This document shows positions 8,504 through 16,538 of a stretch of 42,991 nt of DNA, piece by piece. The notes below the pieces were generated by a model. That model saw nothing but the letters and a program-made list of their open reading frames with translations, had not been told where the DNA came from and ran no database searches. Origin of the DNA: Myxococcus sp. (GTDB lineage: Bacteria > Myxococcota > Myxococcia > Myxococcales > Myxococcaceae). The stretch is from contig JACSRE010000097.1 of the NCBI GenBank assembly GCA_014879945.1, positions 1-42,991 on the forward strand, read 5' to 3'. A program made the translations under genes and the position numbers. The number at the start of each line of letters is the position of its first letter. The first letter of the stretch is position 1.

Positions 8504-11023
8504 CTACTCCCGGGCGCCGCGGTAGGTGCACTCGGACCGCTCCTGCACGACGCCGAGGCTGTTGGCCCGCTCGTAGAAGTTGGTGAACGCGAGCTCGGCC
8601 GGCGAGACGGTGGCGGCGCCGGTGAGCCGGTAGAGGTCGAAGGGCGCGGCCATTCGGTTGTCCTCCTCGACGGAGAACTCGTGGCGACTGGCGTCGATGA
8701 GCCCGCTCGCGGCCGGCCGGAAACGAATCGTCACCCCGCAGTTGATGGAGCTCAGGTTGATGGTGAAGCGCACCCCCGAGGCGCCGCTGCTCAGCACGGT
8801 GCTCCCCAGCGACAGCCCGTACCGGGGCTGCTCACAGGTGTAGTTGCGGCTGGCGAGCGGGAGGCGGATGTCGAAGACGGTGCAGCTCAGGGGCCCCCGG
8901 TAGTCGCCGAAGACCGACGCCGAGGCGCTCTGCACCCGGAGCGCGCCCGTCGCCGACACGCTCCCCTGTGACGGGCCGAGGGCGGCGCGAACGCTGAAGA
9001 CGCCGACCGTGGTGCCGGCCGTCCACGTCGTGCAGGCCGCGCCGTCAGCCCCCGTCGAGACGACGTCGCCCGCCAACGAGCCGCCCCCGCTGACGAGGCT
9101 GAAGGTGACGGTGACGCCCTCCGCGGGAGCCCCGCCCCGGGTGACGTCGGCGCAGATGGAGGTCGAGCCCGACGGCCGCACCGTGGACACCGGCCGCACC
9201 GAGATCGAGAAGTCGGCGCGACACCCGCAGCGCCCGAGCGCCGCCTCCGCCAGCGACGCGCCCTGGCCGTAGACGACGGGCGAGGCAGGGTTCAGCGAGG
9301 TGCACAGCGGCTCGCGCGTGGTGTCGTAGCTGCCGGGGCCGGTGCCGAAGCGCAGGTGGCGCGCCGTGAACTCGGCGCACGCCGCGCACTGGGCGTCTCT
9401 CGTCGTCAGCAGCCCCTGGTGCGCCGCAGAGCCCGGCACCGCCGCGGCGATGGCGTCGTCGAGCGTGGTGACCCGGTCGCGCAGGGCGTCGAGGGTGGGG
9501 GCCTCGCTGGTGAAGGCCGCGCACCAGTCGGCGGCGTGGGCGCGGTGGAACGTGCGTGACAGCGCGGCGACGGGCGCGGTCGTTCTGGCGCGGGGCGTGG
9601 GCGCCCACGGCAGCGCGGGGTCGACGTACGGCGCCGGTGGGCTGTGGAGGTAGGCGCCGTTGGGCTCGATGTCGACGAGCGGGCCGATGCCGCCCGACGC
9701 CATGTTGGTGCCGAACGGGTTCGTCACCGCGTGAAACTCCAGGGCCGCCGAGAGGAGGATGAGGTCGAAGGCGAACTGCGTGCCGATGACGGCAGACTCG
9801 TTCTCGTCGAGGGCGGCCGCGCTGTTCAAGACGACCGAGGCCGCGACGGCGGGCGTGACGCCGAGGTGCACCGGAACTGGAACTCCAACCACCTCGAGGT
9901 CGACGCCGAAGCCGCGGAGCAGGGCGAAGTTGGTGGCCCGCTGGCCAAAGCAGGCGTCCGAGGTGGGGTCGACGCTGATGAGCCCCGAGGGGACGGGCGG
10001 GCCGAGCGGGCCGTGGGCCTGCGCCGTCGCCGCGTACACCGCGCGCATGCCAGTGACGGCGCACGAGGTGAGCATGGTGTTCTGCGTCGCGAAGCGCGCG
10101 TCGTTGCGGAGCTCCGAGAGGTACAGGTCTCCGACGCCCGCGTTTCGCCCCTGGTCCGGGTGCGACCACTCGACGCCCAGCGACGGCGCACACAGCGCGT
10201 CGGGCACGTCGATGACGCGCTCCGAGAGGTTGGGCTTGAGCAGCGCGCGCGCGCCGTGAATGAGGCCGGCGGTGGCGGCGACGGCGACGCCCCGCAGGAG
10301 CGATGGAAAGGCGGCGCGGTCGGGTGAGCCCCAGCGAGACCACATGTGGCCGCTGCTCCACGCGTCTTGCAGGTAGTGCTGCGCGACCGCCTCGAGCAGC
10401 AGCGCCTCCTTCTCGCAGTCGCGAACGACGTCGGCGAAGCGCGCGGCGTCGGCGCCGAGCGTGACCGAGGTGGCCTTGCACTCGCCGGCGCGGGCCAGCG
10501 CGAGCGCGTGGTAGTGGCCGTAGAAGGCCTTCGACTGCGGCACGAAGTGGTTCGAGTTGAGCGCCCCCATGTGCCCGGCGAAGAGGTGGCAGGTCTCGGC
10601 GTCCACGGCGTCGACGGGGCACGTCTCGAGGCCGAGCGCCCAGTCGAAGAGCGAGTAGCCGAAGTCGGGCAGCTGGGCGAACTCGGCCGCGGTCAGGCGG
10701 CGCACCTGCACGTCAGCGACCTCGTCGAGCGACGCCGGAATGAGCGTGGGGAGCGACCCCGCTTCGGTCGCCTTCCGGGTGCCGTCGGTGAAGACGGTGA
10801 GCTCGAGCGTGTCGTTGAGGTCGGCTGGCAACCCGGCGCTCTGCATGCCCGCGACGAAGAGCTGGCGGTGTTCGTCTGACGGCCCAATCCACCGGCCCCG
10901 CGCGGCCTGTGGGCCCTCTGCGCAAGCGCCACCGTCTGCGAGGTAGCACTTCGAGTCGTAGGCCGAGGCGGACGCGGCGGTGACGAGCGCGGCGACGAAG
11001 GCACCCCACGCAGCGCGCCTCAT
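8504..11023 (-). CDS. Exported protein with zinc phospholipase C-like domain and Big-1 Ig-like domain
   Basis: 839 residues from the ATG at 11023, directly followed by a signal peptide ending ASASA. Residues 145-235 contain HFVPQS, FYGHYHAL and then HYLQDAWSSGHMWSRWG. The H-x3-D-x5-H spacing (His216, Asp220, His226) is that of the zinc site of bacterial phospholipase C/S1-P1 nuclease folds. Around residues 620-690 sits an Ig-like Big-1 domain (VTFSLVSGGGSLAGDVVS, GADGAACTTW). The C-terminal 130 residues are beta-rich with paired Cys. The ATG overlaps the TGA of the upstream lipoprotein gene (ATGA), so the two are coupled. The enzymatic activity is an inference from one motif; the remaining zinc ligands were not located with confidence. 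Confidence 0.6.
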   Translation of the reverse strand: MRRAAWGAFVAALVTAASASAYDSKCYLADGGACAEGPQAARGRWIGPSDEHRQLFVAGMQSAGLPADLNDTLELTVFTDGTRKATEAGSLPTLIPASLDEVADVQVRRLTAAEFAQLPDFGYSLFDWALGLETCPVDAVDAETCHLFAGHMGALNSNHFVPQSKAFYGHYHALALARAGECKATSVTLGADAARFADVVRDCEKEALLLEAVAQHYLQDAWSSGHMWSRWGSPDRAAFPSLLRGVAVAATAGLIHGARALLKPNLSERVIDVPDALCAPSLGVEWSHPDQGRNAGVGDLYLSELRNDARFATQNTMLTSCAVTGMRAVYAATAQAHGPLGPPVPSGLISVDPTSDACFGQRATNFALLRGFGVDLEVVGVPVPVHLGVTPAVAASVVLNSAAALDENESAVIGTQFAFDLILLSAALEFHAVTNPFGTNMASGGIGPLVDIEPNGAYLHSPPAPYVDPALPWAPTPRARTTAPVAALSRTFHRAHAADWCAAFTSEAPTLDALRDRVTTLDDAIAAAVPGSAAHQGLLTTRDAQCAACAEFTARHLRFGTGPGSYDTTREPLCTSLNPASPVVYGQGASLAEAALGRCGCRADFSISVRPVSTVRPSGSTSICADVTRGGAPAEGVTVTFSLVSGGGSLAGDVVSTGADGAACTTWTAGTTVGVFSVRAALGPSQGSVSATGALRVQSASASVFGDYRGPLSCTVFDIRLPLASRNYTCEQPRYGLSLGSTVLSSGASGVRFTINLSSINCGVTIRFRPAASGLIDASRHEFSVEEDNRMAAPFDLYRLTGAATVSPAELAFTNFYERANSLGVVQERSECTYRGARE

Positions 11024-11508
11024 CGGCGACCTCGCGCCAACAGGTCGGTGAGGCCCGGCATGCACGTCTTCTCGACGAAGAGGGTCTGACGGAAGGCCTC
11101 GAAGTCTGCCTTGCCCGCGGCGCGCTCGGCGGCGTAGCCCTCGAGGCAGGCCGAGGGGCAGCAGGGCGCCGCCTCGTTCCACGGCGTGGGGGTGGAGCAC
11201 GCGCGCACCGAGCGGAAGCAGTCGTCGAGGCTGCGCTCGTCGGGCGAGACACAGCCGATGACCTCGTCGACGCAGGCGCCGAGCGCGGTGAGCGAGTCCT
11301 TGAGGCGCCCGTCGTGCTCGAGCCGCGCGCGCGGCACCTCGACCAGGAGGGTGTTGCCGTTGGCGAGCGTCGGCAGGCCCGAGGCGCTCAGGTCGACGCG
11401 CGGGCGAGCGGGGTAGGTCACCAGCTTGCCTGGCGGCGCCGCAGACGAGTCGCAGCCAGCGACGCAGAGCGCCCCGAAGACCACCACGACAGACTTCACC
11501 AGGCTCAT
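11020..11508 (-). CDS. Cysteine-rich lipoprotein coupled to the phospholipase-like exoprotein
   Basis: 162 residues. The start ATG at 11508 has GGGGGAG eight bases upstream. The lipoprotein signal VVVVFGALCVAGC carries a canonical lipobox VAGC. The mature part contains eight or more Cys (for example SLDDCFRSVRACS, APCCPSACLEGY), suggesting a disulfide-stabilised helical domain. Its stop codon overlaps the start of the 839-residue exported protein. The likely role is anchoring, inhibiting or chaperoning that partner at the outer membrane, inferred from coupling only. Confidence 0.6.
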   Translation of the reverse strand: MSLVKSVVVVFGALCVAGCDSSAAPPGKLVTYPARPRVDLSASGLPTLANGNTLLVEVPRARLEHDGRLKDSLTALGACVDEVIGCVSPDERSLDDCFRSVRACSTPTPWNEAAPCCPSACLEGYAAERAAGKADFEAFRQTLFVEKTCMPGLTDLLARGRR

Positions 11509-11694
11509 GGCGGCTCCCCCGCTCGATGCGTGAATCGCGGGCGTCACACAGAGGCAAGGCACGCGCCAGCCCTCGTCTTCACCGAAGACGGGCGTGGAGG
11601 CTGTGGGGGCTCGCCGACGACTCGTCGGCTGCACCCGACAACCAGCCCTCGACGAGGCACCCTCGCTCGGCTGCGCACGGGGCCGGGAGCGGCG

Positions 11695-13044
11695 CTACCC
11701 GGGCTGAGCCGCCGCCCAGGCGTCGAACTCCGAGGGCCGCAGGCCGTAGCGGGCGAAGGTGCTCTCGTTGAGCCCTTCGACCTCGAGCTCGGCCATGGCC
11801 ACGAAGCGGGCGCGCACGGCGGCGGGCATTCGCTGGCTCAAGCGCGTCAGAAAAGCGCGCCGCTTCGAGGCGGGCACCCGCGCGCGCACGAGGTCGCCCA
11901 CGGCTTCACGCAGCGCCTGGCGGTGCTCAAGGCGGAAAGGGTCTGGCTCCCCCAGCGAGGCGCGCACCTGCCCCAGCCGCGCGGCCGAGCGTTCGTAGGC
12001 CCAGGAGAAGACGTCGCGCAGCGGCTCGACGCGGTTGAGTTCGTAGAGCGAGAGATAGGCGCGCTGAAACGTCTCGCGCGGCACGTCGACGAACGAGAGC
12101 GGCACCAGGTTGTGAATGACGAGCGGGAGGTTCGCCGCCAGCCGCGCCGTTCGCTTGTTCCCGTCGATAAACGGCTGCAGGTAGGGCAACTGGACCAACA
12201 AGAAGAAGGCGCACTCGAAGGGGTCTTCGATGGCGCGCGCGGTCAGCACCAATTGCCGGAAGCACTCGTCGATGAGCTGGGGGTTGGCGAGCGGAAGGTA
12301 GACGCTGCCGCTGATCTGCACCGGGGTGGCCCGGAGCCGCCCTTCATCGAGCCGATTGCCCAAGAGGTTCTCCAGGAGCAGCGCATGCAGCGTCTTGATG
12401 GTGCGCTCATCGACGGCGGCGGTCATGGGCTCGGCCACCACGAACTCGATCGCCGCCTTGTGGTTGAGGAGCATCTGCGTCTCGAGCGCCGACTTCCCCT
12501 CTGCCGATGCGCCGGCCTTCAACAGCTTCTCGGTGTCGAGCAGCGAGTAGGTGTTGCCCTCGAGGCGAGCCGAGTTCCACGACAGGTCGAGCAAGAAGCG
12601 CTCGAGCACGTGCCGCGCGTACGTGCCGGCCGGCTGGTTCATGTCTTTGGTCTTGCCCAGGCCCCTGAGCCGCTCCCGCAGCGTCTTCGGCAGGTAGCTG
12701 GTCTCGCGCGGCGCATAGCCATCGAGCAGCCTGCGCTGGTAGCTGACCGGTGCGCGCGCGTGGAGCGGCTGCCCGACCTGCCCGAGGGCCTCCGCCGCTT
12801 CTGGAGACAGTGCCAGCTCGGCACCCGCGGTCGGGGGCGTCGCCTGCTTCTGAAGCCAGTACGTGCGGGCGCGCGTGTTGCCCTCGAAGCGCACCAGTCC
12901 GTCAGCGGCGAGGCTCCGGAGCGCCCGGAGGAGCTGCTGGCTGTTGAATGAATCGAAGCGGCCGGTGGCCTCCAACTCCGCTCGCGTTAAGCCAGACCCA
13001 CTCATTTCAAGCACTTCCAGAAGTCGCTGGGCGAGCTTGTCCAT
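11695..13044 (-). CDS. Fic family protein with N-terminal winged helix; catalytic His replaced by Gln
   Basis: 449 residues. Residues 1-65 look like a winged-helix DNA-binding domain (LTRAELEATG, LRALRSLAADGLVRFEGN). A Fic N-terminal region follows, with SARLEGNTYS (Ser158, Glu162, Gly163, Asn164) matching the S/T-x3-E-G/N inhibitory helix of class II Fic enzymes. The Fic loop reads LQPFIDGNKRTAR (residues 289-301). The PF-x-D/E-GN-x-R scaffold is intact, but the normally catalytic His is Gln290. Canonical Fic enzymes use that His to AMPylate hydroxyl residues, so activity is doubtful or altered; I recall that a Q-P-F subgroup exists. The start codon is the last ATG of a tetranucleotide repeat. 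Possibly an autoregulated toxin-like or regulatory protein. It stands alone. Confidence 0.82.
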   Translation of the reverse strand: MDKLAQRLLEVLEMSGSGLTRAELEATGRFDSFNSQQLLRALRSLAADGLVRFEGNTRARTYWLQKQATPPTAGAELALSPEAAEALGQVGQPLHARAPVSYQRRLLDGYAPRETSYLPKTLRERLRGLGKTKDMNQPAGTYARHVLERFLLDLSWNSARLEGNTYSLLDTEKLLKAGASAEGKSALETQMLLNHKAAIEFVVAEPMTAAVDERTIKTLHALLLENLLGNRLDEGRLRATPVQISGSVYLPLANPQLIDECFRQLVLTARAIEDPFECAFFLLVQLPYLQPFIDGNKRTARLAANLPLVIHNLVPLSFVDVPRETFQRAYLSLYELNRVEPLRDVFSWAYERSAARLGQVRASLGEPDPFRLEHRQALREAVGDLVRARVPASKRRAFLTRLSQRMPAAVRARFVAMAELEVEGLNESTFARYGLRPSEFDAWAAAQPG

Positions 13045-13073
13045 TCATTCATTCATTCATTCATTCATTCATT
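13042..13073. repeat. (CATT)8 tetranucleotide microsatellite overlapping the Fic start codon
   Basis: Eight perfect tandem CATT units on the plus strand (AATG on the minus strand). Each unit contains an ATG for the minus-strand Fic gene, and the last one is its start codon. Within the array every frame reads ATG-AAT-GAA-TGA, so upstream ATGs give tripeptides ending in a stop that overlaps the next ATG. A purine-rich GAGGGG (minus strand, complement of 13087-13092) lies before the array and is the best ribosome-site candidate. Such repeats are slippage-prone. Confidence 0.9.
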
Positions 13074-13272
13074 CAGCAAGCTCTGTCCCCTCGAACGGCT
13101 GCGAGGCGCGCCAGTCGACGAGCGAAGGGGCGCGACCGGTGAGCAAGCGACGACGAGGAATGGAGCGCGTCGTTGGGAGAAGACTGCTGGCGGACGCGCG
13201 CCCCGCGCGAAGCGGCTGCGAGCTCGACGGGAAGTAGCGGCCACTTCGCTCCCGGGTGAGGCTGGCCGCTCG

Positions 13273-14754
13273 ATGCTCAGCCTGTGGACCTGGATGCACG
13301 TGCTGGCCGCGACCTCGTCGGTCGTGGTGGTGGCGCTCGCCTTGTCCCGCCACGCCAACGCGCCCTTCCGGGTGCCGCTGGTGGCGCTCGCGGTCGACCA
13401 GTTCATCTGGAACGCGGCGTCGGTGGGCCGCGAGCTGACGCACGAGCCCGCCTACAAGTGGGTCGGCGCGGTGGTGACGCCCGTCTTCACCGCGTTAATC
13501 CTCCACTACGCGCTCACCTTCACCGGGCGCCTCAAGCGCTTCCGCGGCGTGCTCGTGGCGGCCTACGCCCTCTTCGCCGCCGAGGCCGTGCTGGTGCTGG
13601 TGGACTGGCAGACCTCGCTCCTCGACGGAGGCCTGCGCCTTCACGCCCTCATCGCCGCGGCCACCAGCGCGCCCTTCGCGCTCTTCGGCGGCTGGCTCAT
13701 CGCCTCCCACCTGCGTGAGGTGGTGAGCGAGTCGGAGCGCCAGCGCACCTGGCTCTTCGTGGTGGCCCTGCTGTTGGGCGTGCCGCTGATGCTGACCGAC
13801 CTGCTCGGCGACATGGGCCTGGGCATTCCCTCGCTGGCCACCGCGGGCAGCACGGTGCTCAACGGCCTGCTCATCGTCATCGCGCTCGGCGTCTCGCGGG
13901 CCTCGCCTCGACAACAGCTCGGCCAGGCGCTCCTGCTGGGCATGTTCGTGGTGGTGGCCTTCCTCTCGCTGTTCAGCGCGCTGCGCGACCACCAGGGCGT
14001 GCTGGTGCTGGCGGTCTCGGCCTTCACCCTGTCGCTGGCGGCGGCGGCGCGCGTCGCCTGGCAATTGCTGCTGCGCCAGCGCGAGGGCCTCGAGCGCTTC
14101 GCCACGCTGGGCCGGTTCTCGGCGCAGATGGCGCACGACCTGAAGAACCCGCTCGCCGCCGCGCGCGGCGCCGCCGAGCTGCTCGAGGGCGAGCTGAAGT
14201 CGCTCCAGAAAGACGACCTCAGCCACTTCTCGGCGCTCCTGGTGCAGCAGCTCGACCGCCTCACCGCCATCATCGACCGCTACCAGCGCCTCTCGCGCAT
14301 GGAGCTCGAGCGCCAGCCGGTCGACCTCAACGAGCTGGTCGCCCGCGTGGTGTCGCTCCAGGGCTTCGCGGGCGCCAGCACCATGACGGTGGCCACGAGC
14401 CTCGCGCCCGGCCTGCCGACGGTGCCGCTCGACGCCGAGCTGGTGTCGTCCATCGTCGAGAACCTGGTGAAGAACGCCTTCGAGGCCATGCCCGACGGCG
14501 GCGCGGTGACGGTGGCGACGGCCCGCGCGGGAGAGCACGTCTCGCTCTCGGTCTCCGACACCGGCCAGGGCATGGACCCGCGCACCCGGGAGCAGGCCTT
14601 CTCGCTCTTCTTCACCACCAAGGCCCAGGGCAGCGGGCTGGGCCTGGCCTTCGTCAAGCAGATCGCCCGCGCGCACGGCGGTGAGGTGCGGCTCGAGTCA
14701 CGCGAAGGCCGGGGCACGCGCGTCGAGCTGCTCTTCCCGCTGGCTGGGCAGTGA
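13273..14754 (+). CDS. Membrane-bound sensor histidine kinase
   Basis: 493 residues. The N-terminal 265 residues form about eight hydrophobic helices, a membrane sensor module without a large periplasmic loop. The kinase core follows: H-box MAHDLKNPLAAARGA (His288), N-box IVENLVKNAFEAM (about 397-409), G1 DTGQGM, F-box FFTTK and G2 GSGLGLAF near residues 457-464. All catalytic elements are intact. It lies 19 bases upstream of the PilZ gene in the same direction, so the pair is probably an operon. No response regulator is adjacent, so the partner is unknown; the NtrC-type regulator 1.8 kb downstream is a candidate. The signal is unknown. Confidence 0.9.
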   Translation: MLSLWTWMHVLAATSSVVVVALALSRHANAPFRVPLVALAVDQFIWNAASVGRELTHEPAYKWVGAVVTPVFTALILHYALTFTGRLKRFRGVLVAAYALFAAEAVLVLVDWQTSLLDGGLRLHALIAAATSAPFALFGGWLIASHLREVVSESERQRTWLFVVALLLGVPLMLTDLLGDMGLGIPSLATAGSTVLNGLLIVIALGVSRASPRQQLGQALLLGMFVVVAFLSLFSALRDHQGVLVLAVSAFTLSLAAAARVAWQLLLRQREGLERFATLGRFSAQMAHDLKNPLAAARGAAELLEGELKSLQKDDLSHFSALLVQQLDRLTAIIDRYQRLSRMELERQPVDLNELVARVVSLQGFAGASTMTVATSLAPGLPTVPLDAELVSSIVENLVKNAFEAMPDGGAVTVATARAGEHVSLSVSDTGQGMDPRTREQAFSLFFTTKAQGSGLGLAFVKQIARAHGGEVRLESREGRGTRVELLFPLAGQ

Positions 14755-14773
14755 TGGACTACGCTGGCCGCTG

Positions 14774-15778
14774 ATGGACGAGTTCTTCCGCTCGATGAAC
14801 CAGGCCTTCGCCCGAAACCGCGAGGCGAGCGCGAGCTTCGAGTGGGTGCTGCTGGGGCTCTTGGTGGGCATCGCCGCCTTCGTGGCGTTGGGGCGGCTGC
14901 GGCGCTGGCGCGGCGCGGCCCTCGAGGTCGACGCGGTGGCGCGGGAGCGCGGGCTGTCGGACGGTGAGCTGGCGCTGATGCGTGCGCTGGCGCGCGCCGC
15001 CGCGGTGTCGCCCAGGGAGCTCCTCACCCACCCTGACGTCTTCGAGCACGCCACCGCGAAGGCGCTGAGCGGGTCGGTCTCGCTCCCCGTCTCGAGCGCC
15101 TCGCTGCCGCTGGTGCTCCGACGGGTGCGGCAGGCGCTGCACTTCGACCGGCTGCCCGCGCACTCGCCGCTGCTCACCACCCGCGAGCTCTCGCCCGGAA
15201 CGGCGCTCGACCACGGCGAGCACCAGGCGCAGGTCGTCGAGGTCGACGAGACGTGCTTGCGCGTGCGCTTCAGGCCGCCGCTCGAGCTCAGCGTCGGAGC
15301 GACCCTCAATCTCACCCTGCGCCACGCGCGCGAGGCCACCTACGAGCTGCGCTGCGTGGTGCGCCAGGCGCACTCCACCACCGCCGAGCTCGCGCACGAC
15401 GAGGCGCCGCGCCGGGTGCAGCTGCGCGACTACGCGCGGGTCGAGGTGACGGCGCCGGTGACGCTCAGCGCGCTGTCCTGGCCCGGGCACGCCCTCGAGA
15501 GCCGCCAGGCGAAGGGCGCCTTGCGCGACTTGAGCGCCGGCGGCGCCCAGCTCGTCTCGCCCACGTCGCTGCCCGCGGGCGTGCGCCTGGCCCTCACCTT
15601 CACCCTCTCGGGCGAGCTGTTCTCGGCGCTCGAAGGGGTGGTGCTCTCGTCGTCGGCCGAGGGCGAGGCCGCGCTGCTGCGGGTCGAGTTCACCACCCTC
15701 ACCAACACCGCACGCGAGCGCCTCGCCCAGGCCGTGACGAGGCTGCAGCTGGAGCGCGCGCGGGCGAAGTCGAGCTGA
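14774..15778 (+). CDS. Membrane-anchored PilZ-domain protein (putative c-di-GMP receptor)
   Basis: 334 residues from the ATG at 14774. One hydrophobic helix near residues 24-42 is followed by a helical region and a beta-rich YcgR-N-like segment (about 130-210). A PilZ domain follows: the Arg-rich linker RRVQLRDYARVEV and the D-x-S-x-x-G motif LRDLSAGGAQL are both present, the two elements that bind cyclic di-GMP. The protein is therefore a probable c-di-GMP effector at the inner membrane. It follows the histidine kinase gene by 19 bases. The output is unknown; motility, exopolysaccharide or pilus control would be typical. Confidence 0.8.
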   Translation: MDEFFRSMNQAFARNREASASFEWVLLGLLVGIAAFVALGRLRRWRGAALEVDAVARERGLSDGELALMRALARAAAVSPRELLTHPDVFEHATAKALSGSVSLPVSSASLPLVLRRVRQALHFDRLPAHSPLLTTRELSPGTALDHGEHQAQVVEVDETCLRVRFRPPLELSVGATLNLTLRHAREATYELRCVVRQAHSTTAELAHDEAPRRVQLRDYARVEVTAPVTLSALSWPGHALESRQAKGALRDLSAGGAQLVSPTSLPAGVRLALTFTLSGELFSALEGVVLSSSAEGEAALLRVEFTTLTNTARERLAQAVTRLQLERARAKSS

Positions 15779-15825
15779 AGGCGCGCACGCGTCATGGCTT
15801 CGGGCGGAGCCGCGCCGCCCCGCCC

Positions 15826-16332
15826 TCACGCCTCGGGTCGCACCTGCCCGAACAAGACCACCGCGTTGCGGCCGAAGGCCTTCGCGCACTTCGGACAGGT
15901 CGCGTAATAGAAGTAGGTCTTCTCGAGGCGGCGGCCCTTCGACTCGACGTAGCGCTCGAAGTCGGTGGCCCACTTGCCCACGTCGCGGAACGGCCCGTCG
16001 TACACCCTGGACAAGAAGGTGCCCGACAGCCGCTCCAGCTTCGCGTTGGGGACCTCGCGGTCCAACGCGACGTAGAGGTCAGCGCCCCAGGGAGAGACCT
16101 CGTCGGTCAGGGTGAGCGGCACCTCTGGGTAGGCTCCGGCCTGCTCGACCAGCTCGAGGTCGCGGCTGATCACCGAGCCGAAGTTGAGCGGCATGTGGAG
16201 GAAGGACCGGATGTGGTCCTTGAGGAACAGCTTGTCTTTCCACTCGAACTGCCGCCCGTCCCACTGCGCGTCATCCAGCCGGGCACAGCAGCCCGTCTCG
16301 GCGTTGTCGTACTGCGTGTCTGCGAGCTTCAT
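15826..16332 (-). CDS. Conserved protein of unknown function with C-terminal CPKC motif
   Basis: 168 residues from the ATG at 16332, which has GGAGG nine bases upstream; the upstream extension of the frame is ignored. Characteristic stretches are TGCCARLDDAQWDG, KDHIRSFLHMPLNFGSV and YYATCPKCAKAFG. I recall a widely conserved bacterial family with this pattern (WKDKLF, PLNFGS, CPKCAKA), sometimes labelled hydrolase without evidence. The TGCC near the start and the CPKC near the end could together bind a metal. It is flanked by opposite-strand genes, so monocistronic. The function should be treated as unknown. Confidence 0.72.
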   Translation of the reverse strand: MKLADTQYDNAETGCCARLDDAQWDGRQFEWKDKLFLKDHIRSFLHMPLNFGSVISRDLELVEQAGAYPEVPLTLTDEVSPWGADLYVALDREVPNAKLERLSGTFLSRVYDGPFRDVGKWATDFERYVESKGRRLEKTYFYYATCPKCAKAFGRNAVVLFGQVRPEA

Positions 16333-16538
16333 GGCCCCACCTCCATCCCCAGCGTCGGCAGCAAGCGGTGTGCCCGCGCGCTCCCGCGGCGCCGGTGGGC
16401 GCGAGCGAAACATGTGCGGCCCGGCCAGAGCGCAGCCTCGGTTTTGCGTCGTCGGCGCCTGGCCCGTCGGAGCCCCCTTCGGCGAAGTCGGGCGGAAACC
16501 GCGTCGACACGCGCCCGCCCCTGCACTCTGATGGCGCC

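Noticed and set aside
12948-13142. Frames with repeated His-Ser-Phe-Ile residues across the CATT repeat
   Set aside because: They are translations of the tetranucleotide repeat on the strand opposite the Fic gene.
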